A stretch of DNA of 64,000 nucleotides from assembly GCF_036967205.1 (NCBI RefSeq), contig NZ_CP146022.1:7812001-7876000 (forward strand). Direction: 5' to 3'. This document shows positions 43,027 to 52,017 of this stretch, piece after piece; position 1 is the stretch's first letter, and each line of letters opens with the position of its first letter. The notes under the pieces are model-generated. The model was not told where the DNA came from. It made no database searches and saw nothing but the letters and a program-made list of their open reading frames with translations. A program made the translations under genes and the position numbers. The stretch comes from Streptomyces sp. Q6. GTDB taxonomy: Bacteria; Actinomycetota; Actinomycetes; Streptomycetales; Streptomycetaceae.

Positions 43027-44309
43027 GAGCGGACGGTCCTCCCCTGAGAGGTCGGATGCAGCAGATCGAGCGCGTCGTCGGCGGGGCAGCGGCCGCGCAC
43101 CACGTAGCGGTGCGTGAAGTCCGCGACCGCCCGCCGTACGCCCTCGTCCACGCCGAACCGGGGCAGCGCGTCGAGCGCCGCCGTGAAACAGGCCGTCGCC
43201 GCCTCCCGCAGCTCCGGGTCGGCGAGCCCGATCCGGGCCGCGTCCCGCCACAGCGGGTTGTGCGGCGCGGGCAGCGGCCCCGCCCGTTCCGCGAGCGGCT
43301 TGACGGCCCGGTACGCGGTCTCGGCGGCATGCGGATCGTCGAACAGCGCGGTGGTCACGGCGAGCGGCACCAGCCACCCGTCGTCGCCCGACTGCGCGTC
43401 GATCATGCGGAGTTCGAGGTGACCGCGCGGCCGCACCGGCGGGAACAGCGTCGTGAGGTGGTAGTCGAGATCCGAACGGGTCGGCGGGCGCGGCGCGCCG
43501 CCTCGGATCCACTCGCGGAAGGACAGGCCGTCGGGCACCTGCCACGGCCCCTCGTCGCTGCGCACGCACATCACCGGCGCGTCGAGCACGTGCCGCGCCC
43601 AGGCGGCACGGGGCTCGGCGCGGAGCGGCGGCGCACCCGAACGCCCGGAGTCGATCCGCTCCCACAGCAACTGCCGCGTGGAGCGCCAGCCCGTGGAACG
43701 ACCGGACAGCATCGGGGAGTTGGCGAACGCGGCGACCAGGACGGCGCCGAGCAGATGGGCGAGCAGCCAGCGCCGCCCGTGCCCGAGCGGGCCCGGCTCC
43801 TCGTAGCCCGCGTCCAGACAGACCTGCACCGACGCGGAGGAGCACATCATGGAGCGGCCGGCCGGACCGGCGCGGTCCAGCGACGCTTCCAGGGCGTCGT
43901 AGCGGGGTTGTCTGAGCACCCGCCTCGGCGGACGCCACGGATCGGTGCCGTGGCCCGAGAGGACGAGACCGTGGTCGCGGAGTGCGGTGCGGACGGCGGT
44001 CAGATCGGCCCGCATGGCCGAGACGCATTCCGTCAGCGTGGCGGCCGGGAGCGAACTCAGCTCCAGCTGTCCGCCGGGTTCCACGGTGAGCGCCGAGCGC
44101 AGGGGCAGGGCGCGCAGTGCGACGTACGCCGCGTCGAGCCGTTCCGGAGCTAACGGGAGCCGCGGGCGATGCGGCTCGTGGACGATCCACTCCAGTTCGA
44201 CCCCGACGGTGCCGGGCGGCCCCGTCTTGAAGCAGATGCCCCGTACGAGGGCTTCCACCTCCGGCTCGGTGACCAGCTCACCGAGGTTCGTACAGTCTCC
44301 CTCGCTCAT
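43023..44309 (-). CDS. egtA: Glutamate-cysteine ligase EgtA
   Basis: A 428-residue member of the GCS2 family. Visible motifs are VGVELEWIVHEPHRP (glutamate/ATP region), ALTVEPGGQLELSS, MCSSASVQVCLDAGYE, LLGAVLVAAFANSPMLSG and GHLELRMIDAQSGDD. It makes gamma-glutamylcysteine, the sulfur donor used by EgtB. ATG 44309 starts MSEGDCTNLGELV; longer extensions are not plausible. First gene of egtABCD, so the promoter should lie in the 200-base gap shared with the divergent PARG-like gene. Confidence 0.93.
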   Translation of the reverse strand: MSEGDCTNLGELVTEPEVEALVRGICFKTGPPGTVGVELEWIVHEPHRPRLPLAPERLDAAYVALRALPLRSALTVEPGGQLELSSLPAATLTECVSAMRADLTAVRTALRDHGLVLSGHGTDPWRPPRRVLRQPRYDALEASLDRAGPAGRSMMCSSASVQVCLDAGYEEPGPLGHGRRWLLAHLLGAVLVAAFANSPMLSGRSTGWRSTRQLLWERIDSGRSGAPPLRAEPRAAWARHVLDAPVMCVRSDEGPWQVPDGLSFREWIRGGAPRPPTRSDLDYHLTTLFPPVRPRGHLELRMIDAQSGDDGWLVPLAVTTALFDDPHAAETAYRAVKPLAERAGPLPAPHNPLWRDAARIGLADPELREAATACFTAALDALPRFGVDEGVRRAVADFTHRYVVRGRCPADDALDLLHPTSQGRTVRS

Positions 44310-44513
44310 GCCGGAGACCTCCTGATCCTTGTGCCTTCCATGGTCCCTGGCGGAGACCATGCCGTCGATTCGACCCGGGTCCGGGCCGCTTCCGGGCAAT
44401 GCCGCGTACCACCCAAGACGGTCACGGCCGATCGCACAAGAGGGCGAAATTCTGTTGCCCGAGCGGTCACCGGGCGCACACGATGGGTTCATGAGCACGA
44501 CGGGGGAGCGGGC

Positions 44514-45347
44514 GTGAGCGCCCGACTGCGCGAGATCGCGCAGAGCACGCGGCGGATCGTGGAGGCGGGCGGGTACCCGACCGGGGACGGCCGCACGGTG
44601 GTCCTGGCCGACGCCGTGGCGCGGGCCCGTGCGGGCACGCGGATGTACGGCCCGGACCCGGTGGAGACACCGCCCGCGCCGATCGGAGCGGCGGGATCGG
44701 TCGAGGTCACGGGGGAGAGCAGCCTGGAGGCGGCGCGCCGTCTGACGGGCGAGCGGCCCGACCCGGTCGCCGTCCTGAACTTCGCCTCGGCGCGCAACCC
44801 GGGAGGCGGATTCCTGAACGGGGCACAGGCCCAGGAGGAGGCCGTCTGCCGGTCCTCCGCGCTGTACGCCTGCCTGATCGAGGCCCCGGAGTTCTACGCC
44901 CACCACCGCGCCGACCGGGACGTCTTCTACACCGACCGGGTCATCCACGCGCCGGGCGTGCCCGTGTTCCGCGACGACCGCGGCGCGCTCCTCGACACCC
45001 CGTACGAGGTCGGCTTCCTGACCTCACCCGCGCCGAACGCCGGGGTGATCGCCCAGCGCACGCCGGAGCGCGTCCCCGAGATCCCCGGGGTGCTCGCGTC
45101 CCGCGCCGAGCGCGTCCTGGAGGTCGCGGCCGCGCACGGATACCGGCGGCTCGTGCTCGGCGCCTGGGGCTGCGGCGTGTTCCGCAACGACCCCGCCCAG
45201 GTCGCCGAGGCGTTCCGGGCGCTGCTCGCGGGCCGCTTCAGCGGCTACTTCGACCACGTCGTCTTCGCCGTCCTCGACCGCACGAAGGACGCGGCGACAC
45301 GGCAGGCCTTCGTCCGGGTCCTCGGCGCCGGTCAGCTCCAGCCGTAG
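44514..45347 (+). CDS. TIGR02452 family protein (microbial poly(ADP-ribose) glycohydrolase-like)
   Basis: A 277-residue macrodomain-type protein with GTG start as written. The PARG signature is NPGGGFLNGAQAQEEAVCR (about 88-106), with GGG followed by Q-E-E, the catalytic glutamates. Later GVIAQRTPE and LVLGAWGCGVFRNDPAQVAEAF match TIGR02452. The family removes ADP-ribose from targets. A nine-codon ORF (ATG 44491, MSTTGERA) ends on the start codon. Adding one G to the G5 run 44502-44506 would instead fuse that ATG in frame as MSTTGGAGVSARLRE, so the true start may be 44491. Divergent from egtA. Confidence 0.88.
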   Translation: MSARLREIAQSTRRIVEAGGYPTGDGRTVVLADAVARARAGTRMYGPDPVETPPAPIGAAGSVEVTGESSLEAARRLTGERPDPVAVLNFASARNPGGGFLNGAQAQEEAVCRSSALYACLIEAPEFYAHHRADRDVFYTDRVIHAPGVPVFRDDRGALLDTPYEVGFLTSPAPNAGVIAQRTPERVPEIPGVLASRAERVLEVAAAHGYRRLVLGAWGCGVFRNDPAQVAEAFRALLAGRFSGYFDHVVFAVLDRTKDAATRQAFVRVLGAGQLQP

Positions 45348-45796
45348 CGCTCCCGCAGCCGCAGCACCACCGTGTTGAACCGGCCGCGGTCCAGGGCGCA
45401 CGCCTCGCGCCGCATCCCGCGCTCATGCACCCGAAGGACCCGGTCCAGGTCCACCCACGAGTCGCGTCCTTCCCTGTCCCAGGGGCCCGAGCCGAGCGCC
45501 ACCCACTCGCGGTCGCGGTCGTGCCGCTTGCTCGACAACTGCACGGCGAGCAGTGTGCCGGCCGCCTCGCGGGCGACGACGAGCACCGGCCGGTCCTTGC
45601 CGCGCCCGTCGTTCTCCTCGAACGGCACCCACGTCCAGACGATCTCGCCCGGGTCGGGGTCGCCGTCGTGCGCCGGCGCGTACTCGGTACGGACCCTCCC
45701 CACCTGGCGCGGCTCGGCCTCCACCGTGGCGGTGTCGCCGCCGCGGCCCGGGTGGTCGTACACATGGTCATCCGCAAAGGCAGTCACGCGGGTCAC
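45332..45796 (-). CDS. PemK/MazF-family toxin-like protein
   Basis: A 154-residue protein from GTG 45796 (GTG 45787 also possible). After about 45 acidic residues comes the PemK/MazF fold: PGEIVWTWVPFEENDGRGKDRPVLVV (strand-loop-strand with the usual E..GKDRPVLV), AVQLSSKRHDRD, and SWVDLDRVLRVHERGMR. Classical family members are endoribonucleases paired with an antitoxin. No antitoxin gene is adjacent on either side, and the N-terminal extension is unusual. It could be an orphan toxin, a regulatory RNase, or controlled from elsewhere. The 3' end overlaps that of the PARG-like gene by 16 bases. Confidence 0.8.
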   Translation of the reverse strand: MTRVTAFADDHVYDHPGRGGDTATVEAEPRQVGRVRTEYAPAHDGDPDPGEIVWTWVPFEENDGRGKDRPVLVVAREAAGTLLAVQLSSKRHDRDREWVALGSGPWDREGRDSWVDLDRVLRVHERGMRREACALDRGRFNTVVLRLRERYGWS

Positions 45797-45858
45797 GTTA
45801 GAGCCTGGACGGCCCAATCCGCGCGGCGGGGCCGCCGGACGACCCGCAGGCTCGGCAC

Positions 45859-46899
45859 ATGGCACGACGAATACACCCGATCGCCCTGTCCGCCCTGGCC
45901 GTTCTGCTCGCCCTCACCACCGCGGCGCCCGCCCGCTCGGAACCGCCGCCCCCGCGCACCGTCTCGGCCTGGCTCCCGTACTGGGACCAGGAGGCCGCCT
46001 ACCGCAACGCGCTGGAGCACGCCGCGCAGATCCGCACCATCAGCCCCTTCTGGTACGAGACGAAGTCCGCGACCCGCGTCGACGGGCACCCCGGAGCGGG
46101 CGAGCGCCGCATCATCGACGGTCTGCACGCGAAGGGCATCGAGGTCGTCCCGACCGTCATGGAACAGATGAAGCCGGGCGCCCTGGCCGCCGTCCTGACC
46201 AGCCCGGCCCGTCGGGCCGAGCACATCGACGCCCTGCTCGCCGTCGTCCGCAGCCGCGCCTACGACGGCATCGACCTCGACTACGAGACCATCGCGCCGA
46301 CCCCGGAAGCGGAGTACCGGACGGTGCGCGACGGATACACCGCGTTCGTCACCGGGCTCTGCGACCGCCTGCACGCCCTGGACAAGAAGTGCTTCGTCAC
46401 CGTCACCCCGCAAACCCGTACCACGGGCCGCATTTGGGACTACGCGAAGCTGGGCGCCGCGGCGGACCGGATGCGCATCATGGCGTACAACCTCCACCAC
46501 GCCGAAGGTGAGCCCGGTCCCGTGTCCACGCCGCAGTGGTACGACGTGATCCTGGCCCACGCCACCGCCGAAGTCCCGCGCGCCAAGCTGGAGATGGGGA
46601 TCCCCGCCTATGGCTGGGACTGGGCGGTCGGCAGCACGTCCCGCGCGAAACACGTCACATGGAAGGACGCCGAGGCGCTGCGCCGCAAGGTGAAGGCGCC
46701 CTACGCCCTCGACCCCGACTCCCGCACCCCGCACTTCACGTACAAGGACGGCCAGACGCTCCACACCGTCTGGTACCAGGACGCGCGCGGCACCGCGGCC
46801 CACCTGCCCGCGCTGCGCACGTACAAGGTGCCCTACACCGTCCTGTGGGCACTGAACTTCGAACAACCGGAACTCTGGCAGACCCTCGCCCGGGGCTAG
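45859..46899 (+). CDS. Secreted glycoside hydrolase family 18 protein
   Basis: A 346-residue protein. The signal peptide (MARRIHPIALSALAVLLALTTAAPARS) is followed by a GH18 barrel with the DxxDxDxE catalytic signature YDGIDLDYE (about 134-142). Further features are FVTVTPQTR, MRIMAYNLHHAEGEPGP and LEMGIPAYGWDW. The sequence resembles the YaaH/SleL-like branch of GH18, which cleaves beta-1,4 N-acetylglucosamine bonds in peptidoglycan or chitin; there is no LysM or carbohydrate-binding module. The stop overlaps the convergent amidase stop. Confidence 0.92.
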   Translation: MARRIHPIALSALAVLLALTTAAPARSEPPPPRTVSAWLPYWDQEAAYRNALEHAAQIRTISPFWYETKSATRVDGHPGAGERRIIDGLHAKGIEVVPTVMEQMKPGALAAVLTSPARRAEHIDALLAVVRSRAYDGIDLDYETIAPTPEAEYRTVRDGYTAFVTGLCDRLHALDKKCFVTVTPQTRTTGRIWDYAKLGAAADRMRIMAYNLHHAEGEPGPVSTPQWYDVILAHATAEVPRAKLEMGIPAYGWDWAVGSTSRAKHVTWKDAEALRRKVKAPYALDPDSRTPHFTYKDGQTLHTVWYQDARGTAAHLPALRTYKVPYTVLWALNFEQPELWQTLARG

Positions 46900-48307
46900 A
46901 ACGCCTCCGGCCACCGCTCGAACCACCGCTGGTCCGCCTCCAGTTGGGCCGCGAGCGAGATCAGGAGCGGCTCGCTGTGGGCGGGCCCGAGGAGTTGCGC
47001 GCCGACCGGCAGACCGTCGCCGACCCGCCCCGCCGGCACGTTCACCCCCGGCCAGCCGAGCACGTTCCACGGCCAGGCGTACGGGCACGCGGCGATCATC
47101 GCGCGGTCCGTGCGCCAGCCGCTGAGCCGCGCCAGATCGCCGACGCGCGGCGGGGAGCGGCCGTCGTCGGCGCGAGCACCACGTCGAAACGGTCGAAGAG
47201 CGCCCCGACCCGGTGGTGGAGCGCCGCCTCCGCCCGCTTGGCGACCCGCAGCGGCGCCCCGCCGAGGAGCCGACCCATCCGGGCGGCCTCACGGGTGCGC
47301 GGGTCGAGCCGGGCCGGATCGGGCACCCGGTCCACCCACTCGGCTATCCCGGCGGTCGCGCGCGGCACGAACGCGAGGCCGATCTGCCCGTACCGCGGAT
47401 CCGCCTCCTCCACCTCGTGGCCGAGTGCGGCCAGCCGCTCCGCGAGCGCCACCACCCGCGACCTGACGGCCGGTTCGAGCCGTTTCGGCGTGGCCGTGAA
47501 CGGCATCCGCAGCGACAGCGCGATCCGCAGCCGCCCCGGCTCCCGCCGCGCCGCCTCGCCGGCGCGCACCGGCGCGGGCCGGTGCGGATCGTCCGGGTGG
47601 CTGCCGCTCGCCGCGTCGAGGAGCAGCGCGGCGTCCGCGACGGTGCGGGCCAGCGTCCCGTTCACCGTGATGCCGTGGAACGCCTCCGCCCACGGCCACG
47701 TCGAGATCCGGCCCCGCTGCGGCTTGATGCCCACCAGATGCGTCCACGCCGCGGGGATGCGCACGCTGCCCGCGCCGTCGGAGCCGAGCGCCGCCGGGAC
47801 CAGGCCCGCGGCGACGGCCGCGGCGGAACCACCGGACGAGCCGCCCGGGGTGTGCGCGGGCGCCCATGGATTGCGGGTGTCACCGAAGGCGGGCCCCTCG
47901 GTGAACGGCCACTGCCCCAGCTCGCACGTGTTCGTCTTGCCGACGACGATCGCGCCCGCCGCACGCAGCCGCCGCACCGCCTCCGCGTCCTCGGTCCGGG
48001 GCGGGAACTCTCCGGCGCAGCCGAACGCCGTCGGCTCCCCGGCCACGTCCATGTCGTCCTTCACCGCCACCGGCACGCCGAGCAGCGGCAGCCGCCCGCC
48101 CGCCGCGAGCGCCCGGTCCGCCGCGTCGGCCTCGGCGAGCGCCGCCTCGGCACGGACCCGCCGGAACGCGTTCAGGACCGGCTGCGTCCTTTCGATCCCG
48201 GCCAACGTCCGCTCGACCAGCGCGCGCGACGACACCGTGCCGTCCGCCAGCGCCCGTGCCGCGTCGGCCAGGCCGAGCGGCGTCCCGGTGACCCCTGACT
48301 TCCTCAT
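46896..48307 (-). pseudogene. Amidase signature family enzyme, one frameshift
   Basis: From ATG 48307 the protein has the full amidase-signature region: PVAVKDDMDVAGEPTAFG (catalytic Lys), TPGGSSGGSAAAVAAGLVPAALGSDGAGSVRIPAA (Ser-cisSer-Ser), then GIKPQRGRIS. After FDVVLAPTTAAP the frame is lost at the plus-strand GGGG run 47152-47155. The C-terminus (AACPYAWPWNVLGWPGVNVPAG) continues in another frame to 46896. One added C restores 470 residues, the usual length. These enzymes hydrolyse amides such as indoleacetamide or fatty amides. The active-site half is intact, but the conserved WPGVNVP substrate region is out of frame as written. Confidence 0.88.
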
Positions 48308-48416
48308 GGACAGCCCCCCATTCCCCTCAGGTGAACGCACGTTAGCCCCACGGCGCCCCCCCGGAGCACGCCCGGGAGCCTTCTGCCGTACCCCGTCTGG
48401 AAAGATGCCGTACGTC

Positions 48417-49466
48417 ATGGTGCAGATACCGAAGCAGCAGCCCGCCCAGCAGCCGTCCGCCCCCAAGGCGCCCGCGAAGCAGTCCGCCCGGGGCGCCGTG
48501 CCGACCAGCGCGGATGTCGCACGCCTGGCCGGTGTCTCGCGTGCCACGGTCAGCTACGTCCTGAACAACACCAGTGCCGTCCGCATCAGCGAACCCACCC
48601 GCCGCCGCGTCCACGAGGCCGCCAAGGAACTCGGCTACGTCCCGCACGCCGCCGCCCGCAGCCTGCGCGCCGGACACACCCGCATCGTCCTGATGCCCAC
48701 CCCCGAGGTCCCCGCAGGACCCCTGTACAGCGGGTTCCTCAACGAATTGCAGTGGGCGCTGAGCCGCCTCGACTACACCGTGGTGCAGTACGGGAGCGTC
48801 GGGGTCGGCGGTGACGACGCGGCCCGCGCCTGGGCCGAGCTGCGTCCCGTCGCCGTGCTCGCGCCGGTCGGCATGGGCCCCGACGGCATCGCCGTGCTCA
48901 AGCGGTCCGGCGCCAAGGCCGTCATCACGCTGGGCCCCGCCCCCGTCGAGGACGCGCACGCGCTGCTCATGGACCACCGCGAGGTCGGCCGGGTCGCGGC
49001 CGAGCACCTCCTCGCGCGCGGCCACCGCCGCATCGGCGTCGTCATGCCCCGCGAGGAGGGCCTCGACGCGTTCGCCGAGCCCCGTCTCGCGGGTGTACGC
49101 GCAACGGGCGCGGACGCGGTGCCGCTGCCGCTCGCCTACGAGGAGGAGGACGCGGCCCAAGTCGCCTCACGGATCAGCGAGTTGGGGCTCGGGGCCGTCT
49201 TCGCGTACAACGACGAGTACGCGATGCTCCTGATGCGCGCCGTGCAGGACGCGGGCTGCGCCGTGCCCGGCGACGTCGCCGTGATCGGCGCCGACGACCT
49301 GATGCTGGGGCGGCTGCTGCGGCCCCGCCTCAGTACGGTCCGTATCGATCTGCCGTCCGGCCGTGAGCTGGCCGAACTCGTCGACCGGCTGGTCCGCGAC
49401 CCGGCGGCCGAGCCGGAGGTCCGCGACGTGATGGGGGCGACCCTCGTCCGGCGCGAGTCCACCTGA
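48417..49466 (+). CDS. LacI-family transcriptional regulator
   Basis: A 349-residue repressor. After a Gln/Pro/Ala-rich lead of about 25 residues, the helix-turn-helix is TSADVARLAGVSRATVSYVLNN with the hinge helix YVPHAAARSLRAG. The periplasmic-binding-protein-like domain spans about 95-345 (RIVLMPTPEVPAGPLYSGFLNEL, AVFAYNDEYAMLLMRAV, DVAVIGADDLMLGRLLRP). An ATG at 48405 is an alternative start. It is divergent from the amidase gene, which it may control; the 110-base gap shows no clear LacI palindrome. Confidence 0.92.
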   Translation: MVQIPKQQPAQQPSAPKAPAKQSARGAVPTSADVARLAGVSRATVSYVLNNTSAVRISEPTRRRVHEAAKELGYVPHAAARSLRAGHTRIVLMPTPEVPAGPLYSGFLNELQWALSRLDYTVVQYGSVGVGGDDAARAWAELRPVAVLAPVGMGPDGIAVLKRSGAKAVITLGPAPVEDAHALLMDHREVGRVAAEHLLARGHRRIGVVMPREEGLDAFAEPRLAGVRATGADAVPLPLAYEEEDAAQVASRISELGLGAVFAYNDEYAMLLMRAVQDAGCAVPGDVAVIGADDLMLGRLLRPRLSTVRIDLPSGRELAELVDRLVRDPAAEPEVRDVMGATLVRREST

Positions 49467-49489
49467 TCCGGCCGGTCCCGATACGCGAC

Positions 49490-49515
49490 GAGGCGGCCGC
49501 CGCGGCGACCGCCTC
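49490..49515. terminator. Hairpin between convergent LacI and thioredoxin genes
   Basis: GAGGCGGCCGCC pairs with GGCGACCGCCTC (11 of 12 pairs, one mismatch) around a two-base centre. It lies 24 bases after the lacI stop and 19 from the thioredoxin stop. Confidence 0.55.
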
Positions 49516-49533
49516 CCTGTTCGTACACCGACG

Positions 49534-49932
49534 TCAGCCCTGCTCGGGCTGACCGCCCTGGCCCTGCTCCTGCTGCTGCGCGATCGACTTGCGCACCTCG
49601 TCCATGTCGAGCTTGCGCGCCTGCCCGATCACGTCGTCCAGCGCCTCCTGCGGCAGCGCGCCGGGCTGCGCGAAGACGGCCACCTGGTCGCGGACGATCA
49701 TCAGCGTCGGGATGGACTGGATGCCGAACGCGGCGGCCAGCTCGGGCTGCGCCTCCGTGTCGACCTTGCCGAAGACCAGGTCCGGATTGGCGTCGGCGGC
49801 CTTCTCGTAGACCGGAGCGAACTGCCGGCAGGGGCCGCACCAGGACGCCCAGAAGTCGATCAGCACGAACTCGTTCTCCGTGACGAGCTGATCGAAGTTC
49901 TCCTTGGTCAGCTCCACAGTGGTGCTGCTCAT
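49534..49932 (-). CDS. trxA: Thioredoxin
   Basis: A 132-residue protein. The thioredoxin fold has the redox-active site FWASWCGPCRQFAP (about 28-41) and the cis-Pro in SIPTLMIV. A C-terminal extension of about 20 residues is Gln/Gly-rich (QQQEQGQGGQPEQG). ATG 49932 starts MSSTTVELTKENFDQLV. It reduces cytosolic disulfides. No thioredoxin reductase is adjacent; the divergent flavin oxidoreductase at 50082 is of another class. Confidence 0.93.
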   Translation of the reverse strand: MSSTTVELTKENFDQLVTENEFVLIDFWASWCGPCRQFAPVYEKAADANPDLVFGKVDTEAQPELAAAFGIQSIPTLMIVRDQVAVFAQPGALPQEALDDVIGQARKLDMDEVRKSIAQQQEQGQGGQPEQG

Positions 49933-50081
49933 GGTGTTTCCCTCTTCCTGCTTCCTGGGGTTCGGGGCGAAGCCGTGGGGCGTTGCCGCTGTGCACAACC
50001 GTCCGCATGGCGGACGTATTCCGCGCACGTACCCAAGAGCTCGGCACGCACACCTTCGATCACACTGGGACACTGGGACGC

Positions 50082-51506
50082 ATGACGGAAGCCATCGCGT
50101 ACGACGTTGTAGTGCTGGGAGCGGGACCGGTCGGCGAGAACGTCGCGGACCGGGCACGGGCGGGCGGCCTGAGCGCCGCGATCGTGGAGAGCGAACTCGT
50201 CGGCGGCGAGTGCTCGTACTGGGCCTGTATGCCCAGCAAGGCGCTGCTGCGCCCGGTGATCGCCCGCGCCGACGCCCGCCGGGTGCCCGGCCTGCGCCAA
50301 TCCGTGCAGGGCGATCTTGACGCCGCCGCCGTGCTCGCCCACCGCGACGACTACACCTCCCACTGGAAGGACGACGGCCAGGTCGGCTGGATCGAGTCCA
50401 TCGGCGTCGACCTGTACCGCGGCCACGGCCGCCTCGACGGCCCCCGCACGGTGACCGTCACGGCCGAGGACGGCACGCGCACCACGCTCACCGCGCGGCA
50501 CGCCGTCGCCGTCTGCACGGGCACGCGCGCCGCCCTGCCCGACCTGCCGGGTCTGGCGGAGGTGAAGCCCTGGACCAGCCGCGAGGCCACCAGCGCGGAC
50601 CATGTGCCCGGCCGCCTGATCGTGGTCGGCGGCGGCGTGGTCGCCACCGAGATGGCCACGGCCTGGCAGGCGCTCGGCTCCCGGGTCACCGTCCTCGTAC
50701 GCGGCGGGGGCCTGCTGGAGCGCATGGAACCGTTCGCCGGTGAGCTGGTCGCGGACGCGCTGCGCGAGGCGGGCGCCGAGATCCGTACGGGCGTCTCCGT
50801 GCGGGCCGTCGTCCGCGAGGGCGGCACCGTCACCGCGACCCTCGACGACGGCACGACGCTCGACGCCGACGAGATCCTCTTCGCGACGGGCCGCGCCCCG
50901 CGCACCGACGACATCGGACTGGAGACGGTGGGCCTGGAGCCGGGTTCCTGGCTGTCCGTCGACGACTCGCTGCGGGTCCAGGGCAGCCAGTGGCTCTACG
51001 CCGTCGGCGACGCCAACCACCGGGCGCTCCTCACCCACCAGGGCAAGTACCAGGCGCGGATCGCGGGCGCCGCGATCACCGCGCGCGCCTCCGGCGTCCC
51101 GCTCCTGGAGACCGACCGCTGGGGCGCGCACGCCGCGACCGCCGACCACGACGCCGTCCCGCAGGTCGTCTTCACCGATCCCGAGGCGGCGAGCGCGGGC
51201 CTGACCCTCGCCGAGGCCGAAGCCGCGGGCCGCCGGGTCCGCGCCGTCGACTACGACCTCGCGAACGTGGCCGGATCCGGCCTCTACGCCGACGGCTACA
51301 CCGGCCGCGCCCGCATGATCGTCGACCTCGACCGGGAGGTTCTGCTCGGCGTCACGTTCGTCGGCCCGGGTGTCGGCGAGCTCATCCACTCGGCGACGAT
51401 CGCGATCGCCGGCGAGGTCCCGATCGACCGGCTCTGGCACGCGGTCCCGGCGTATCCGACGGTCAGCGAGGTGTGGCTCCGGTTGCTGGAGACGTACCGG
51501 GGCTGA
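50082..51506 (+). CDS. NAD(P)/FAD-dependent pyridine-nucleotide disulfide oxidoreductase-like protein
   Basis: A 474-residue flavoenzyme. The FAD motif is VVVLGAGPVGENVADRARAGG. The redox disulfide region is GGECSYWACMPSKALLRP (CX4C). The NAD(P) motif is IVVGGGVVATEMATAWQALG, followed by ILFATGRAPRTDDIG and YAVGDANHRALLTHQGKY. At the C-terminus the HPTxxE catalytic dyad of lipoamide dehydrogenase and glutathione reductase reads YPTVSE, so the His is Tyr, as in mercuric-reductase-like relatives. It is thus unlikely to be a lipoamide dehydrogenase. Substrate unknown. Divergent from thioredoxin; the SRPBCC gene follows 29 bases later. Confidence 0.9.
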   Translation: MTEAIAYDVVVLGAGPVGENVADRARAGGLSAAIVESELVGGECSYWACMPSKALLRPVIARADARRVPGLRQSVQGDLDAAAVLAHRDDYTSHWKDDGQVGWIESIGVDLYRGHGRLDGPRTVTVTAEDGTRTTLTARHAVAVCTGTRAALPDLPGLAEVKPWTSREATSADHVPGRLIVVGGGVVATEMATAWQALGSRVTVLVRGGGLLERMEPFAGELVADALREAGAEIRTGVSVRAVVREGGTVTATLDDGTTLDADEILFATGRAPRTDDIGLETVGLEPGSWLSVDDSLRVQGSQWLYAVGDANHRALLTHQGKYQARIAGAAITARASGVPLLETDRWGAHAATADHDAVPQVVFTDPEAASAGLTLAEAEAAGRRVRAVDYDLANVAGSGLYADGYTGRARMIVDLDREVLLGVTFVGPGVGELIHSATIAIAGEVPIDRLWHAVPAYPTVSEVWLRLLETYRG

Positions 51507-51535
51507 ACGCTGGTCCTGAGAAGGAGCGTGATCCC

Positions 51536-51991
51536 GTGGCCCGCAACCGCCGTCTGATCCTGAGCCCGCCGTCCGAGGTCTGGCGCCTGCTGTCCGACGG
51601 GCACCGGTACGGGGAGTGGGTCACGGGGAACCAGGAAGTGCTCGCCGAGGACCCCCACTGGCCCGAGGTGGGCTCCACCATCACGTTCCGGGTCGGCATC
51701 GGCCCGCTGACCCTCGACGACAAGAGCGTCGTGCGGATCTGCGAGCCGGGCCGTCGGCTGGAGCTGGAGGCGAAGGCGGACCCGTTCGGGGCCGCCCGCG
51801 TCGCCATGCGGCTCGTCCCGTGGGGCGAGCACACCCTCTTCGTCCTCGACTGGCACCCGCTGCGCGGCCCCGGCACCCGTATGCACGGGCTGCCGGTGGA
51901 CTACCTGGTCAAGGTCCGCAACGGGATGATGCTGACGAAGCTGGCCCGGATCGCGGTCAGCGAACGACAGCGCGTCACTCCCTCTTCCTGA
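51536..51991 (+). CDS. SRPBCC family (START-like) protein
   Basis: A 151-residue single-domain protein from GTG 51536 with AAGGAG about ten bases upstream. It begins VARNRRLILSPPSEVWRLLSDGHRYGEWV, the usual strand-helix start of polyketide-cyclase/Bet v1-like domains. DDKSVVRICEPGRRLELEAKADPFGAARVAMRL forms the sheet, and a C-terminal helix includes VRNGMMLTKLARIA. It should bind a hydrophobic ligand; the ligand is unknown. Probably co-transcribed with the preceding oxidoreductase. Confidence 0.88.
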   Translation: MARNRRLILSPPSEVWRLLSDGHRYGEWVTGNQEVLAEDPHWPEVGSTITFRVGIGPLTLDDKSVVRICEPGRRLELEAKADPFGAARVAMRLVPWGEHTLFVLDWHPLRGPGTRMHGLPVDYLVKVRNGMMLTKLARIAVSERQRVTPSS

Positions 51992-52017
51992 ACGCCTGAG
52001 TCCGTCTCCCCGGCGCC

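Noticed and set aside
39940-44309. egtE in the ergothioneine cluster
   Set aside because: No PLP-dependent lyase gene lies beside egtABCD. EgtE must be encoded elsewhere, or another PLP enzyme performs the last step.
44514-45796. A DarTG-type toxin-antitoxin pair
   Set aside because: The PARG-like protein belongs to TIGR02452, not the DarG macrodomain, and the neighbouring protein is PemK/MazF-like rather than a DarT ADP-ribosyltransferase. The genes are convergent, not an operon.
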